Of a DNA stretch of 64,000 bases, positions 51,503 to 59,680 are shown in pieces. How positions within the stretch are numbered: the stretch's first letter is position 1; each line of letters opens with the position of its first letter. Under the pieces are notes generated by a model that saw nothing but the letters and a program-made list of their open reading frames with translations, ran no database searches and was not told where the DNA came from. Source of the stretch: Thermanaeromonas sp. C210 (lineage in GTDB: Bacteria > Bacillota > DSM-521 > Neomoorellales > Neomoorellaceae); assembly GCF_013167955.1 (NCBI RefSeq), contig NZ_BLWF01000002.1, forward strand, positions 413,185 to 477,184, in the 5' to 3' direction. The translations under genes were made by a program, and so were the position numbers.

Positions 51503-53460
51503 TACCATACCCCTTTCAAGCAGAATAGCTGGTACGTAAGCTTGAGCAGTAGATCTTTGGCGTTGTGGTCCGGATCGGTGGGTTTAATATTGATATTGAG
51601 CACCGGCGCCGCCGCAGTCGGGACCCGGCCCTCTTCCGGGCCGGCTTCGCGGCTGCGGTTGTATTCCTCGAGGATGGCCGTGAATTCCTCGGCCTCCAGG
51701 GTTTCCTTCTCCATCAGGGCCTTGGCCACCAGGTGCAGCTCTTCCATGTGGTCCTTCAGGATCTGCTCCGCCCGGTTGTAGCACTCATCAATAATGCGCC
51801 GGGCTTCCTTGTCGATGGAGAAGGCTACGGCTTCGCTGTAATTGCGGTCGCGGGCAATATCCCGTCCCAAGAAGACCGTCTCCTGCTTGCGGCCGAAGGT
51901 GAGGGGCCCCAGCTCCTCGGACATGCCGAATTCGGTGATCATTTTCCGCACCAGTTCGGTGGCCCGTTCTAGATCGTTCTGGGCCCCGGTGCTCACCTCG
52001 TTCAGCACCAGCTCTTCGGCCACCCGGCCGCCCAAGAGCATGGTGACCTGGTCGAGGATCTGGGACTTGGTCATATAGCGCCGGTCTTCCTTGGGCAACA
52101 GCAGGGTATATCCTCCGGCCCGGCCCCGGGGGATAATGGAAACTTTATGGAGGGGATCCGTATGGGGCAGGTAGTGCCCCAGCAGGGCATGGCCTGCCTC
52201 GTGGTAGGCCACCAGCCGCTTTTCGAATTCGCTGATCACCCTTGATTTCTTTTCCGGGCCGGCAATCACCCGCTCAATGGCCTCTTCCATCTCCTGCATG
52301 GAGATCTTCTTTTTGCCCCGCCGCGCGGCCAGCAAAGCAGCCTCGTTCACCATATTGGCCAGGTCGGCTCCCGTAAAGCCGGGGGTGCGCCGGGCCAGCA
52401 CGTCCAGATCCACATTGGCGTCCAGGGGCTTGCCCCGGACGTGGACTTTAAGGATCTCCTTCCGGCCGTTGATGTCCGGCACGTCGACCACAATCTGGCG
52501 GTCGAAGCGTCCCGGCCGCAAGAGGGCGGGATCCAGGATGTCCGGCCGGTTGGTAGCCGCAATGATGATAATTCCTTCATTGGGGCTGAAACCGTCCATC
52601 TCCACCAGGAGCTGGTTTAATGTCTGCTCCCGCTCGTCGTGGCCGCCTCCCAGCCCGGCCCCCCGCTGCCGGCCCACGGCGTCGATCTCGTCGATGAACA
52701 CTATACAGGGGGCGTTTTTCTTGGCCTGGTCGAAGAGGTCCCTGACCCGGGAGGCCCCCACACCCACAAACATTTCCACAAAGTCGGAGCCGCTGATGCT
52801 AAAAAAGGGCACTCCCGCCTCCCCGGCCACCGCGCGGGCCAGCAGAGTTTTGCCTGTGCCGGGGGGACCGTAGAGGAGAACCCCCTTGGGGATCCGCGCT
52901 CCCAGTTCGTTAAATTTGCGGGGGTTCTTGAGGAACTCCACTATTTCCTCCAGCTCTTCCTTTACCTCGTCGGCCCCGGCCACATCGGCAAAGGTGACCT
53001 TGCGCTTCTCATCCGGAGTGTGCAAGCGGGCCCTGCTCCGGCCGAACTGCATCACCCGGGAGCCCCCGCCCTGGGTCTGCTGCATCATGAATAGGACAAG
53101 GCCTACCAGTAAAAGGATGGGTAAGAAGGTGCCCAGAAGGTTGGTCCACCAGGGCGCCTCGGGGGCGGGCAGCATCTTGGTGGGCACGTTTTTGCTGGCC
53201 AGAAGGTCGATCAAGTTCTGGGAAGGCAGGGCATTCACGCTAAACTTGGTGCCGTCCTTCAGCGTCCCCGCTATCTTATATATATCCCTCTCCGGTGTAA
53301 TGGTTACTTCCTGAACCTGGCCCTGCTCCACCAGCTGGTAAAAGCGCGTAAAATCCAGCTCTTGCACCGTTCTTTCTACCGGTGATGATATTCTTAAAAT
53401 AGAAACAGCTAGCAGAACTATTAACAGGTATACGGCCAGGTTCTTAAAAATACGGTTCAA
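51502..53460 (-). CDS. ftsH: ATP-dependent zinc metalloprotease FtsH
   Basis: 652 residues. Two membrane segments (residues ~7-25 and ~108-126) flank an extracytoplasmic loop. Then AAA+ Walker A GPPGTGKT at 198-205, Walker B IVFIDEID ending at 260, the SRH region [18 protein letters not shown], and the zinc site HEAGH at 420-424. It degrades membrane and regulatory proteins. The C-terminal tail ([24 protein letters not shown]) is longer and more hydrophobic than usual after LNINIKP. Good promoter at 53509-53537; coupled to ndk. Separated from tilS by ~360 bases, where other Firmicutes often carry hpt. Confidence 0.96.
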   Translation of the reverse strand: MNRIFKNLAVYLLIVLLAVSILRISSPVERTVQELDFTRFYQLVEQGQVQEVTITPERDIYKIAGTLKDGTKFSVNALPSQNLIDLLASKNVPTKMLPAPEAPWWTNLLGTFLPILLLVGLVLFMMQQTQGGGSRVMQFGRSRARLHTPDEKRKVTFADVAGADEVKEELEEIVEFLKNPRKFNELGARIPKGVLLYGPPGTGKTLLARAVAGEAGVPFFSISGSDFVEMFVGVGASRVRDLFDQAKKNAPCIVFIDEIDAVGRQRGAGLGGGHDEREQTLNQLLVEMDGFSPNEGIIIIAATNRPDILDPALLRPGRFDRQIVVDVPDINGRKEILKVHVRGKPLDANVDLDVLARRTPGFTGADLANMVNEAALLAARRGKKKISMQEMEEAIERVIAGPEKKSRVISEFEKRLVAYHEAGHALLGHYLPHTDPLHKVSIIPRGRAGGYTLLLPKEDRRYMTKSQILDQVTMLLGGRVAEELVLNEVSTGAQNDLERATELVRKMITEFGMSEELGPLTFGRKQETVFLGRDIARDRNYSEAVAFSIDKEARRIIDECYNRAEQILKDHMEELHLVAKALMEKETLEAEEFTAILEEYNRSREAGPEEGRVPTAAAPVLNINIKPTDPDHNAKDLLLKLTYQLFCLKGVW

Positions 53461-53508
53461 AAGTTAGCCCTCCTCTCGCCCTGCCCCTGCATTCAATTTT
53501 AGGTATAT

Positions 53509-53537
53509 ATTTTAGCACAAGGGAAATATGATTGCAA
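53509..53537 (-). promoter_or_regulatory. Sigma-A promoter of ftsH
   Basis: Minus-strand TTGCAA (53532-53537) and TAAAAT (53509-53514) have 17-base spacing in an AT-rich patch, 49 bases before the ftsH start. Confidence 0.7.
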
Positions 53538-53816
53538 TTTCACCAGGGTCCGGACCATCCCTACTTTTCGGCCCGGTGTAGTTAGATCCCCGCTGGCACT
53601 CATGGCCGGCGGGAGCCGAACCGGCCGGCGCTTTCAGGCCTCCGGCGGGAACTAACAACCCTCAAAGCCGGCCCTTCCCGGTAGGCGTCGGCCGACCTGG
53701 GGGCTCCGCGGCCGCCTCTCCACGCTCCTCGTGAAGTCTATCACCTGCCGCGGCCCACTCCTCCAGGCCGGGCCTGTCCCGGAAAAAGGAGAATAACCCG
53801 GAGCTGCTACCGGCCC
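53538..53816. other. tilS-ftsH intergenic region, GC-rich
   Basis: About 280 bases upstream of the ftsH promoter with no supported gene. Several self-complementary words occur (GCCGGCGGGAGCC, CCGGCCGGCGC). No T-box sequence (GGTGGNACCGCG) or hpt gene could be found. Possible structured leader or terminator of tilS not resolved. Confidence 0.35.
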
Positions 53817-55202
53817 TTACCCCTCCTCGCCTTCCAGCACCAGGTGCAGGGCTTCCTTAGTGGCCGGGGTTATCTTATAGTTCTCGGCGATGCGCACCCC
53901 GGCCACCCATATAATATTTTTTCCTGCAGCAACCACCGGCAACCGTCGCCTCTCGGCGGCCGGAACCCCCGCATCCACAAAAAGGTCCTGCAGTTTCTTG
54001 CTTCCCTTCATACCCAGGGGGGAGAACCGGTCCCCCGGACGCCAATTGCGGACCACGAGGGGGCCCGCGATCCTTTCCCAATCCAGCCAAGCTTCATGAG
54101 GGGGGGCCACCACCCGCTCCGGCGGCGGAAGCACCTCGGCCCTTATAGCCCGTCCGATCTCGGGCAGGGAAGTGACGCCGGGAACCCGCAGGGGATAACT
54201 GAAAACCGGAGCTTCCCCGGCTCCGCGGCCGGGCCGGCCGAAACGGATCCGTCCCCCCTCAACCCGGACCTGCACGCCCTTAGGCAAGGTTAAGGCTCCG
54301 GTGCCCGCCCGTATGATCTCCCGCAGGGCCTCCACGTGTTCAAACTCCGCCCCGCCGCCCACCTCCACAGCCGCCGCCCTTAAGGCGCGGCGCTGGAGGG
54401 CGGGCGCCAGGCCCAAAAAGGCCTCCCGGTCCAGCAGGAGGGAGGCGGGTCCCCTTTCCAGCACTACCCGCGCCAGCCCCTGCCGGGCCAGGTCCTCCAA
54501 AAGTTCATTTTCTTCCGCTAAAAGGGCTGCCGTCCGTGCCAGGGCAGGTACAACGGCCGGATTGTACTGGCGGGCCAGAAGGGGCAGGAGCTCGTGGCGT
54601 ATTTTATTCCGGCGGTAGGCCGTGTCCCAATTGGTCCAGTCGCAGCAGGGCTGCAGGCCCTTTTCCCGGCAGTAGGCCTCGATTTCCGCCCGGCTCACGA
54701 AGAGCAAAGGCCGGATAATGCCTTCCCGGCAGGGTACCATGGCCTTGAGCCCCGCCAGGCCGCTGCCCCGCAGGAGATTGAGCAGCACCGTCTCCGCCTG
54801 GTCGTCGGCCTGGTGGCCTACGGCGATTTTCCGGGCCCCGACCCTGGCAGCCACCTCCCGCAAAAAGGCGTAGCGGACCTCCCGGGCCGCCTCTTCCACG
54901 GAAAGGCGGCATTCCTTCCGGTAGGCCCTCACATCACGGGCCTCCACCGTGGCGGGGAGCCCCAGGTCCTCCGCCAGGCGGGAAACAAAAGCCGCCTCCC
55001 GGGCGGCCGCTTCACCCCGTAAAAGGTGGTTAAGATGGGCTACGTGCAGGCTGACGCCGAACTCATCCCGGAGCTCCAGCAGGCAGTACAGGAGGGCCAG
55101 GGAGTCCGGGCCACCCGAAACCCCTACTACGACTTTGTCTCCCCTGTTCAGCAGGCCGTAGCGGCTTATGGTCCGGCGGACCTTGGCCAAAAACGACTCC
55201 AT
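53817..55202 (-). CDS. tilS: tRNA(Ile)-lysidine synthase
   Basis: 461 residues. The N-terminal ATP-pyrophosphatase domain has VVVGVSGGPDSLALLYCLLEL at residues ~24-44 and VGHQADDQAETVLLNLLRGSGLAGL. The middle and C-terminal substrate-binding domains (RVRWGD-like GRIRFGRPG, WRPGDRFSPLGMKGSKKLQDLFVDAGVP) complete the long form of the enzyme. It converts C34 of tRNA-Ile(CAU) to lysidine, essential for AUA decoding. Neighbour of spoIIE and ftsH as in B. subtilis. Confidence 0.95.
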   Translation of the reverse strand: MESFLAKVRRTISRYGLLNRGDKVVVGVSGGPDSLALLYCLLELRDEFGVSLHVAHLNHLLRGEAAAREAAFVSRLAEDLGLPATVEARDVRAYRKECRLSVEEAAREVRYAFLREVAARVGARKIAVGHQADDQAETVLLNLLRGSGLAGLKAMVPCREGIIRPLLFVSRAEIEAYCREKGLQPCCDWTNWDTAYRRNKIRHELLPLLARQYNPAVVPALARTAALLAEENELLEDLARQGLARVVLERGPASLLLDREAFLGLAPALQRRALRAAAVEVGGGAEFEHVEALREIIRAGTGALTLPKGVQVRVEGGRIRFGRPGRGAGEAPVFSYPLRVPGVTSLPEIGRAIRAEVLPPPERVVAPPHEAWLDWERIAGPLVVRNWRPGDRFSPLGMKGSKKLQDLFVDAGVPAAERRRLPVVAAGKNIIWVAGVRIAENYKITPATKEALHLVLEGEEG

Positions 55203-55298
55203 TCCCGGTTCTTTCCAAGATTATCTATTTTTATTTTGTATTTCGCCACGGGAGGCCGTTTTCCTGCTTTGGGGAAGCCATTTTACCCGTCCTCCTAC

Positions 55299-57347
55299 TT
55301 ACGTCCGGCCGACCTGCTCAAGGCGGGCTACGGCCACCAGCATATCGTCCGCCGGGCTGCCCCCGGCCAGGGCCACGGCCTGGTTTAGAAGGCGCTCGGC
55401 CAGCCTCTGGGGCTCGGACTCCGTTGCCCTTTTCAGGGCTGCTGCCACCCAGCGATCCTTTTCCGCCGGGTCGCGGTGGGCTTCCAGCACGCCGTCGCTA
55501 ACCATGACCAGTACATCCCCGGGCTGTATTTCTTCCCGGCTCACCTCGAGGGGAATGTCCTCCAGGATGCCCACGGGGAGGGACTGGGGCTTAATAGTCA
55601 GGACCCGCTGTCCCCTGACCAGAAAACCGGAGCAGGCCCCCAGCTTCGTAAATTCGGCCTGGCCCTGGTTAAGGTCCAGGACCGCCATGTCCAGGGTGGC
55701 AAAGCTTTCCCGGGGGGACCGCAGGAGGAGAACCATATTGACAAGGCGCAGGGCCAGCTCCCGGGAGAAGCCGGCGGCCAGCAGTTCCTTCACCAGCTCC
55801 ACAGCGGTGTGGCTGGTCCTCCGGGCCTCCCGGCCCGCACCCATGCCGTCGCTCAAGACCAGGAGATACCGGCCCTCTTCCAAGGGGGCGGCCAGGAAGG
55901 AATCCCCGCAGGTTAAGTCCTGCTGGCGGGCGCACGAGGTGTAGCCCACCTCTACCCTGAGGAAGGGCTCCTTTGCGGCAGCCTCGCCCGCCGCCGCAGT
56001 CTCCCGGAGGCTATCCTCCAGGAGGCTTCCCAGAGCTCTAAATTGGCGGGCCAGCAGGGGAGCCAGGCCCTGGGCGGCCTGTTCCGGCGTGAACTTCCGG
56101 GCCTGGGCTTCCAGGGCCGCCAGGAGCTCCCGGGCCCTGCCGCAGCGGCCCTGCAGCCAGCCGGGAAGATCGGCCGCCACCAGACCCGCCGTTCCCTTCC
56201 TCACCAGCAGGTCCTTGAGGGCAGACGTAAGCTTGTCCCCATCCAGTTCCCAACAAACTTTGTTGGCCGGGCACCCTTCGCATACCAGCCGGGCCACCTG
56301 ACGCACGGCGGCTCCCGCACTGCCGGTGCCGGCCTCAACGGCATTTTCCAGGCTTTCCCCGAGGAATTTAAGGGCGGCGGCCAGCCTCTGTGCCCGAGCT
56401 ACTGGAGGGCTCGCGGCGGATTCTGGCCCTTCTTTATTGAAAAAAGAGGTTGCGGGCTTGATCCATTTGGTCGGCCACAGGAGAACCACCAGCGCCACCA
56501 CGGCGCTCTCTTTCAAGGCCAAGTTGGCCCCCTGGGCTCCCAGGAAGTAACTCGAAAGGAGCAGGTGGGCTAGCATAAAGCCCCCCACCACGCCGAGCTT
56601 GCCCAGGCTGTGAAAGGCCCCGGCCGTCAACCCTACGAGGGCCAGGAGGCCGGCCAGGGCCGGAGCCGTCAGGCTGGTAAGGCTGGGAAGGAACCCGAGA
56701 ACGGCACCCATGGCCGCCCCGGACCCCGCACCTCCCACTATAGCGGCCGCCAGAATAAACAGCCTCCCCACTAGGCTCTGGAGGGACATACCGGCCACCT
56801 GCCACCCCTCCAGGCCTAAAAGGAGGCCCAGCGCAAAGAGGCCGAGGCCCAAAAGCCTCTCTTCCCGGTGCCGGCTCACCCCCGCCTCCAGCCACGCCAG
56901 GGCCAGGCCGCCGGCCAGGACCGCCTCAAAGAGGAGCAGGACCCAGCCGTAAAAGGAGGGGCCCAGGAAAGCCTGTCCAAGGCCGCGGATTAAAATGATC
57001 ACGGCCGTACCCAGGGCCGCTACGGCTATCCCCCTTTCCAGGCGGCGGGCCTGGGGCAGGGAAAGGGCGATCCCCAGGGCGACAAAGACGGCTAGGCGGA
57101 GGTAGGCCTCTATACCCGCTGCCACGCCGTACAGGCCCGCCCCGGCCGTTAGCACCGCCGGCCACAGGAGGCGGGGCCGGCGCCCCGCCAGGGCGATGAG
57201 GATTCCCGGACCGAAGGGCATAAGCTCCCCCAGCAGGGTGGCGCGGGTTAGGAGGAAAGTGGCCCCCAAAAGGCCCAGGCTGCCCAGCCACCCGCCCACC
57301 GCAACCCTCGACAAGCGCTGCGAACTCTCGGCCAATAGATACACCAC
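55299..57347 (-). CDS. spoIIE: Stage II sporulation protein E (SpoIIE)
   Basis: 682 residues. N-terminal membrane region of ~10 helices (1-~300), a central regulatory/FtsZ-binding segment (~310-450), and a C-terminal PP2C phosphatase with SDGMGAG, CGDSF, TLDMAVLDLN, SDGVLEAH and SPADDMLVAV. It dephosphorylates SpoIIAA to release sigma-F in the forespore. About 140 residues shorter than the B. subtilis protein, mainly in the N-terminal half. The start is GTG 57347 or 57344 after AAGGGG, or TTG 57335. Promoter with Spo0A-like boxes upstream. Confidence 0.93.
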   Translation of the reverse strand: MVYLLAESSQRLSRVAVGGWLGSLGLLGATFLLTRATLLGELMPFGPGILIALAGRRPRLLWPAVLTAGAGLYGVAAGIEAYLRLAVFVALGIALSLPQARRLERGIAVAALGTAVIILIRGLGQAFLGPSFYGWVLLLFEAVLAGGLALAWLEAGVSRHREERLLGLGLFALGLLLGLEGWQVAGMSLQSLVGRLFILAAAIVGGAGSGAAMGAVLGFLPSLTSLTAPALAGLLALVGLTAGAFHSLGKLGVVGGFMLAHLLLSSYFLGAQGANLALKESAVVALVVLLWPTKWIKPATSFFNKEGPESAASPPVARAQRLAAALKFLGESLENAVEAGTGSAGAAVRQVARLVCEGCPANKVCWELDGDKLTSALKDLLVRKGTAGLVAADLPGWLQGRCGRARELLAALEAQARKFTPEQAAQGLAPLLARQFRALGSLLEDSLRETAAAGEAAAKEPFLRVEVGYTSCARQQDLTCGDSFLAAPLEEGRYLLVLSDGMGAGREARRTSHTAVELVKELLAAGFSRELALRLVNMVLLLRSPRESFATLDMAVLDLNQGQAEFTKLGACSGFLVRGQRVLTIKPQSLPVGILEDIPLEVSREEIQPGDVLVMVSDGVLEAHRDPAEKDRWVAAALKRATESEPQRLAERLLNQAVALAGGSPADDMLVAVARLEQVGRT

Positions 57348-57367
57348 CCCTTACATTTCTGGTAAAA

Positions 57368-57434
57368 ATTATATCCCAGGCAGGGGGGCAATTCTTGTCG
57401 CCTCGAGGGAAGGAGGAGGAACAACATTTCGACA
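57368..57434 (-). promoter_or_regulatory. spoIIE promoter with Spo0A-like boxes
   Basis: Minus strand: TATAAT at 57368-57373. GCGACA at 57396-57401 forms a -35-like box 22 bases away, a spacing known for Spo0A-activated sigma-A promoters such as spoIIG and spoIIE. A perfect Spo0A box TGTCGAA lies at 57428-57434, and a second imperfect one, CTTGTCGCC, overlaps the -35 on the plus strand (57394-57402). Confidence 0.65.
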
Positions 57435-57956
57435 CGAAAGGGGGCGGGGAAGGCACACCCCCTCCGCGAGAGGGCCGCCGACTTAAACTGGGCCCGAAGG
57501 AAAAGGGATCCCCTCCCGTACAGGAGCCCGCGTCCGACAATCCTCCCCTTTTTCGGCCGGTCACGGCAAATTAAGAGCACGGAGCCCAGTTTCCCCGGCG
57601 GGGATAAAAGGCAATAAAAAATCCGGGCTCATACCCGGCCCTGGCGCATCCCACTTTTTGCGAGGAGGGTCCTGGGGGGACTTCAAAGGGAGCGAGCCTT
57701 CGCGGCTGGCCGACCTTGAGCTTCGGCCGAAAACGGAGGCGGCGAGGATAGGATGTCCAAGACCGGCCCATGGGCAAGGATGCCATGGCAGAAGGTCACC
57801 GTATATGCCCACCAACTGGAGTTGCCCCATCCAACAGGTCAAAGACGCTTAGTTAATTTAGCTCGTTGGATTGCAGTTTTTCAATTTACTTTACAGGCAA
57901 TTGTAAATCTAATAATATTGAGAGGAGAGCAACTTTACAAGTGGGGGTGATAAAAG
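57435..57956. other. Left flank of the accessory island
   Basis: About 520 bases without a clear gene. To 57840 it is GC-rich; from there it turns AT-rich. A 65-codon frame (57753-57950) ends 7 bases before the XRE pseudogene; its last 35 codons (LARWIAVFQFTLQAIVNLIIL) look membrane-like, but it has no clear Shine-Dalgarno site, so it is not called. The AT shift suggests imported DNA begins near 57840. Confidence 0.45.
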
Positions 57957-58285
57957 ATGTATCGAGAAATCATAGGCGATAGACCGAGAAATGCTAGAGA
58001 AGCTGCTGGACTTCAACAAAAAGAAGCTGCAGATAAGATTAGGAATTAGTAGTGCCCCACTGGGCAATATGATATGGAAAAATGCTCTAGTCCCAACTGG
58101 CTAGGTTAATGATCACCTTAACATATCTTGATATCTTGCAGAAGGCTTTCCCCGGCCTATTCCGGGGGCTGCCCTTCGGCCAAGACTATCTCCTGGGCGA
58201 AGGGGCGATGCTCGGCAAAACTGCGGTGCTGGACGTCGAGGAGCGGAGTAAACCTGACTGTATAGGGAATGCCTCCTATCTTTAG
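57957..58285 (+). pseudogene. Frameshifted XRE-family (Cro/C1-type HTH) regulator
   Basis: Three overlapping pieces in successive frames read as one XRE regulator. Frame 1 (57957-58049) gives RPRNAREAAGLQQKEAADK. A +1 shift near 58037 gives LGISSAPLGNMIWKNALVP. Another +1 shift near 58090 gives SQLARL and later FGQDYLLGEG (to 58285). This matches HTH helices 1-3 followed by the usual DYLLG motif. ATG 57957 has GGGGGTGATAAAAG upstream. The total would be ~105-110 residues, normal for a phage-type repressor. Non-functional as it stands. Confidence 0.72.
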
Positions 58286-58294
58286 GGTTTTTCA

Positions 58295-58316
58295 AAACCC
58301 CTCCTTGGGGGTGTTT
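58295..58316 (+). promoter_or_regulatory. RBS-sequestering hairpin before the SLATT gene
   Basis: AAACCCC (58295-58301), loop TCCTT, then GGGGGTGTTT (58307-58316). The right arm holds the Shine-Dalgarno GGGGGTG six bases before the GTG start at 58320, so folding would hide it. Confidence 0.5.
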
Positions 58317-58319
58317 AGC

Positions 58320-58790
58320 GTGACGGAAGAAGAATACATCGCTAAACGTCTGGACGACCAAATAGAGTGGTACGACAAGAAAAGCATGTGGAACCAAAAA
58401 TGGTACAAGCGGCTTAAGACGGCCGAGTTCGTCTTAGCAGCATCTGTGCCGGTATTGGTTGCTTTCGTTACCTATCATTGGTTCATAAAAGTGGCGATAG
58501 CGACGGCTGGCTCCGCCGTGGCGGTTATCTCGGCGGTGCACGGCCTCTATAACTTCCATGAAAACTGGATAGAGTACCGTTCTGTGTGCGAGGCTCTCAA
58601 GCGTGAAAAGCACCTGTACTTAACCAGAAGCGGCATATACACCGAGACAGAGAACCCGTTCTCCTTGCTAGTTGATAGGGTCGAGAGCATCATGGCCCGC
58701 GAGAACATCGCATGGGCGCAGGTACACCGTCAAAAGGTTTCGGTGCCCCAAAGGGCGGTGCTGGATAGGTCTTCATCCACCGGCTCGTAA
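58320..58790 (+). CDS. SLATT-domain (DUF4231-type) membrane protein
   Basis: 156 residues: a cytoplasmic helix (EEEYIAKRLDDQIEWYDKKS), two adjacent membrane helices (~35-52, ~55-76), then WIEYRSVCEALKREKHLYLTRSGIYTE, the conserved W-YR-CE-LK-E pattern, and a last helix. This is the SLATT/DUF4231 layout. Comparative-genomics work places SLATT proteins as predicted pore-forming effectors in nucleotide-signal and conflict systems. No cyclase or sensor gene is next to it. GTG 58320 is chosen by the Shine-Dalgarno site. The last ~20 residues overlap the opposite gene and may be a read-through tail. Confidence 0.75.
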   Translation: MTEEEYIAKRLDDQIEWYDKKSMWNQKWYKRLKTAEFVLAASVPVLVAFVTYHWFIKVAIATAGSAVAVISAVHGLYNFHENWIEYRSVCEALKREKHLYLTRSGIYTETENPFSLLVDRVESIMARENIAWAQVHRQKVSVPQRAVLDRSSSTGS

Positions 58791-59149
58791 ATTTTCTCAA
58801 AAATGGACGGTTTGCATGGGTACTGTTCACCGGTGACCCCGGTAATGATCCAGTCTCCGGGCTCAGCCCGGAGAGGGCCTTCCAAAGTGATAATAACTAA
58901 CTCCTTAGGCGTTTGAAATGCTTCTATTATCACAGGCTTCCTACGGTATTGGCCCGTGCCGTTAACTGGTTCGTAAGTCTTCTCAAATATATCAGGCTTG
59001 CATGGGTACTGCTTGCCGTCTACGCCCGTTATGATCCAGTCGCCCGGAGAAGCCAGAAGTGGGCCCTCCGTAGCCTGGACGACTATCTTTCTGTCAGTTT
59101 GGTAGGCTTCGACGACAACCGGTTTCTTGCGGAACTTGCGCTTGTTCAT
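58730..59149 (-). CDS. Tandem-duplicated phage-type PGDYG-like protein
   Basis: 139 residues made of two copies of the same ~58-residue unit: residues 5-62 (KFRKKPVVVEAYQT through DIFEKTYEPV) and 67-124 (QYRRKPVIIEAFQT through SIFEKIYEPV). Both contain GDWIITGV and QYPCKP. The single unit is common in phages and prophages; its function is unknown. ATG 59149 follows AAGGAGGATAACC, with TATACT as a possible -10. The end overlaps the SLATT gene by 61 bases. Confidence 0.78.
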   Translation of the reverse strand: MNKRKFRKKPVVVEAYQTDRKIVVQATEGPLLASPGDWIITGVDGKQYPCKPDIFEKTYEPVNGTGQYRRKPVIIEAFQTPKELVIITLEGPLRAEPGDWIITGVTGEQYPCKPSIFEKIYEPVDEDLSSTALWGTETF

Positions 59150-59239
59150 GGTTATCCTCCTTAACTTATAGTATAACACAGAACGGGAGGCCGTCGCCCA
59201 TAGCTATTGGATACAGACGTAAATAGCCGATTTTAGCCA

Positions 59240-59283
59240 TAAAATAAGCCTGCTTGGCGTCACCGGATTCGCCAAGCAGGCTT
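59240..59283 (-). terminator. Intrinsic terminator after the tRNA genes
   Basis: A 14-bp perfect stem (59246-59259, AAGCCTGCTTGGCG, with 59270-59283) is followed on the minus strand by ATTTTATGG. Ends the tRNA-Met/tRNA-Glu transcript. Confidence 0.85.
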
Positions 59284-59314
59284 CAGGCGTTGAAAAACCA
59301 GGTTTCTTGAGGTT

Positions 59315-59389
59315 TGGTGACCCGTGGGGGATTCGAACCCCCGATCCCGGCTTGAAAGACCGGTGTCTTAACCCCTTGACTAACGGGCC
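59315..59389 (-). tRNA. tRNA-Glu(TTC)
   Basis: 75 bases including an encoded CCA end. Acceptor arms GGCCCGT/ACGGGTC pair (one G-T). The anticodon loop CTTTCAA gives anticodon TTC, and the T-arm is GGGGGTTCGAATCCCCC. Follows tRNA-Met by 14 bases. Same pair and order as trnSL upstream of spoIIE in B. subtilis. Confidence 0.96.
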
Positions 59390-59403
59390 ATAAGCCATAA
59401 AAA

Positions 59404-59480
59404 TGGTAGCGGTGGTAGGACTCGAACCTACGACACAGCGGGTATGAACCGCTTGCTCTGACCAGCTGAGCTACACCGCC
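59404..59480 (-). tRNA. tRNA-Met(CAT), elongator
   Basis: 77 bases with encoded CCA. Begins GGCGGTGTAGCTCAGCTGG, as in elongator tRNA-Met of Bacillus; anticodon loop TTCATAC. The first acceptor pair is G-T, and it lacks the initiator-specific three G-C anticodon pairs in the usual form. First gene of the tRNA transcript. Confidence 0.95.
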
Positions 59481-59493
59481 ACCCGCGCTTATT

Positions 59494-59522
59494 ATTATGC
59501 CTAAAACCGGCCCCGTTGTCAA
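59494..59522 (-). promoter_or_regulatory. Promoter of tRNA-Met/tRNA-Glu
   Basis: Minus-strand TTGACA (59517-59522) and CATAAT (59494-59499) are exactly 17 bases apart and 14 bases before tRNA-Met. Strong consensus match. Confidence 0.85.
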
Positions 59523-59680
59523 GGGTCCAAAACCACGGCCAAGGCCCCCAATCCAAAGGGGCCGGGCGCCTGTAAAGGCCTCTTTAGACCTGGAGCGCCC
59601 CGGCGCCCTCGGGCCCCCTTGTAGCACGCCTTCACTTACACCGTCCACGCACGATACGCGAACCCGGCCACGCGGGGCGG

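Noticed and set aside
53538-53816. T-box or hpt gene between tilS and ftsH
   Set aside because: No T-box core sequence and no phosphoribosyltransferase motif in any frame.
57753-57950. 65-codon frame before the XRE pseudogene
   Set aside because: Composition changes abruptly in the middle, no RBS; only the C-terminal part looks protein-like, so it is described but not called.
57300-59400. Attachment-site duplication of the tRNA-Glu 3' end
   Set aside because: I looked for a copy of CCCGTGGGGGATTCGAA within the island and found none.
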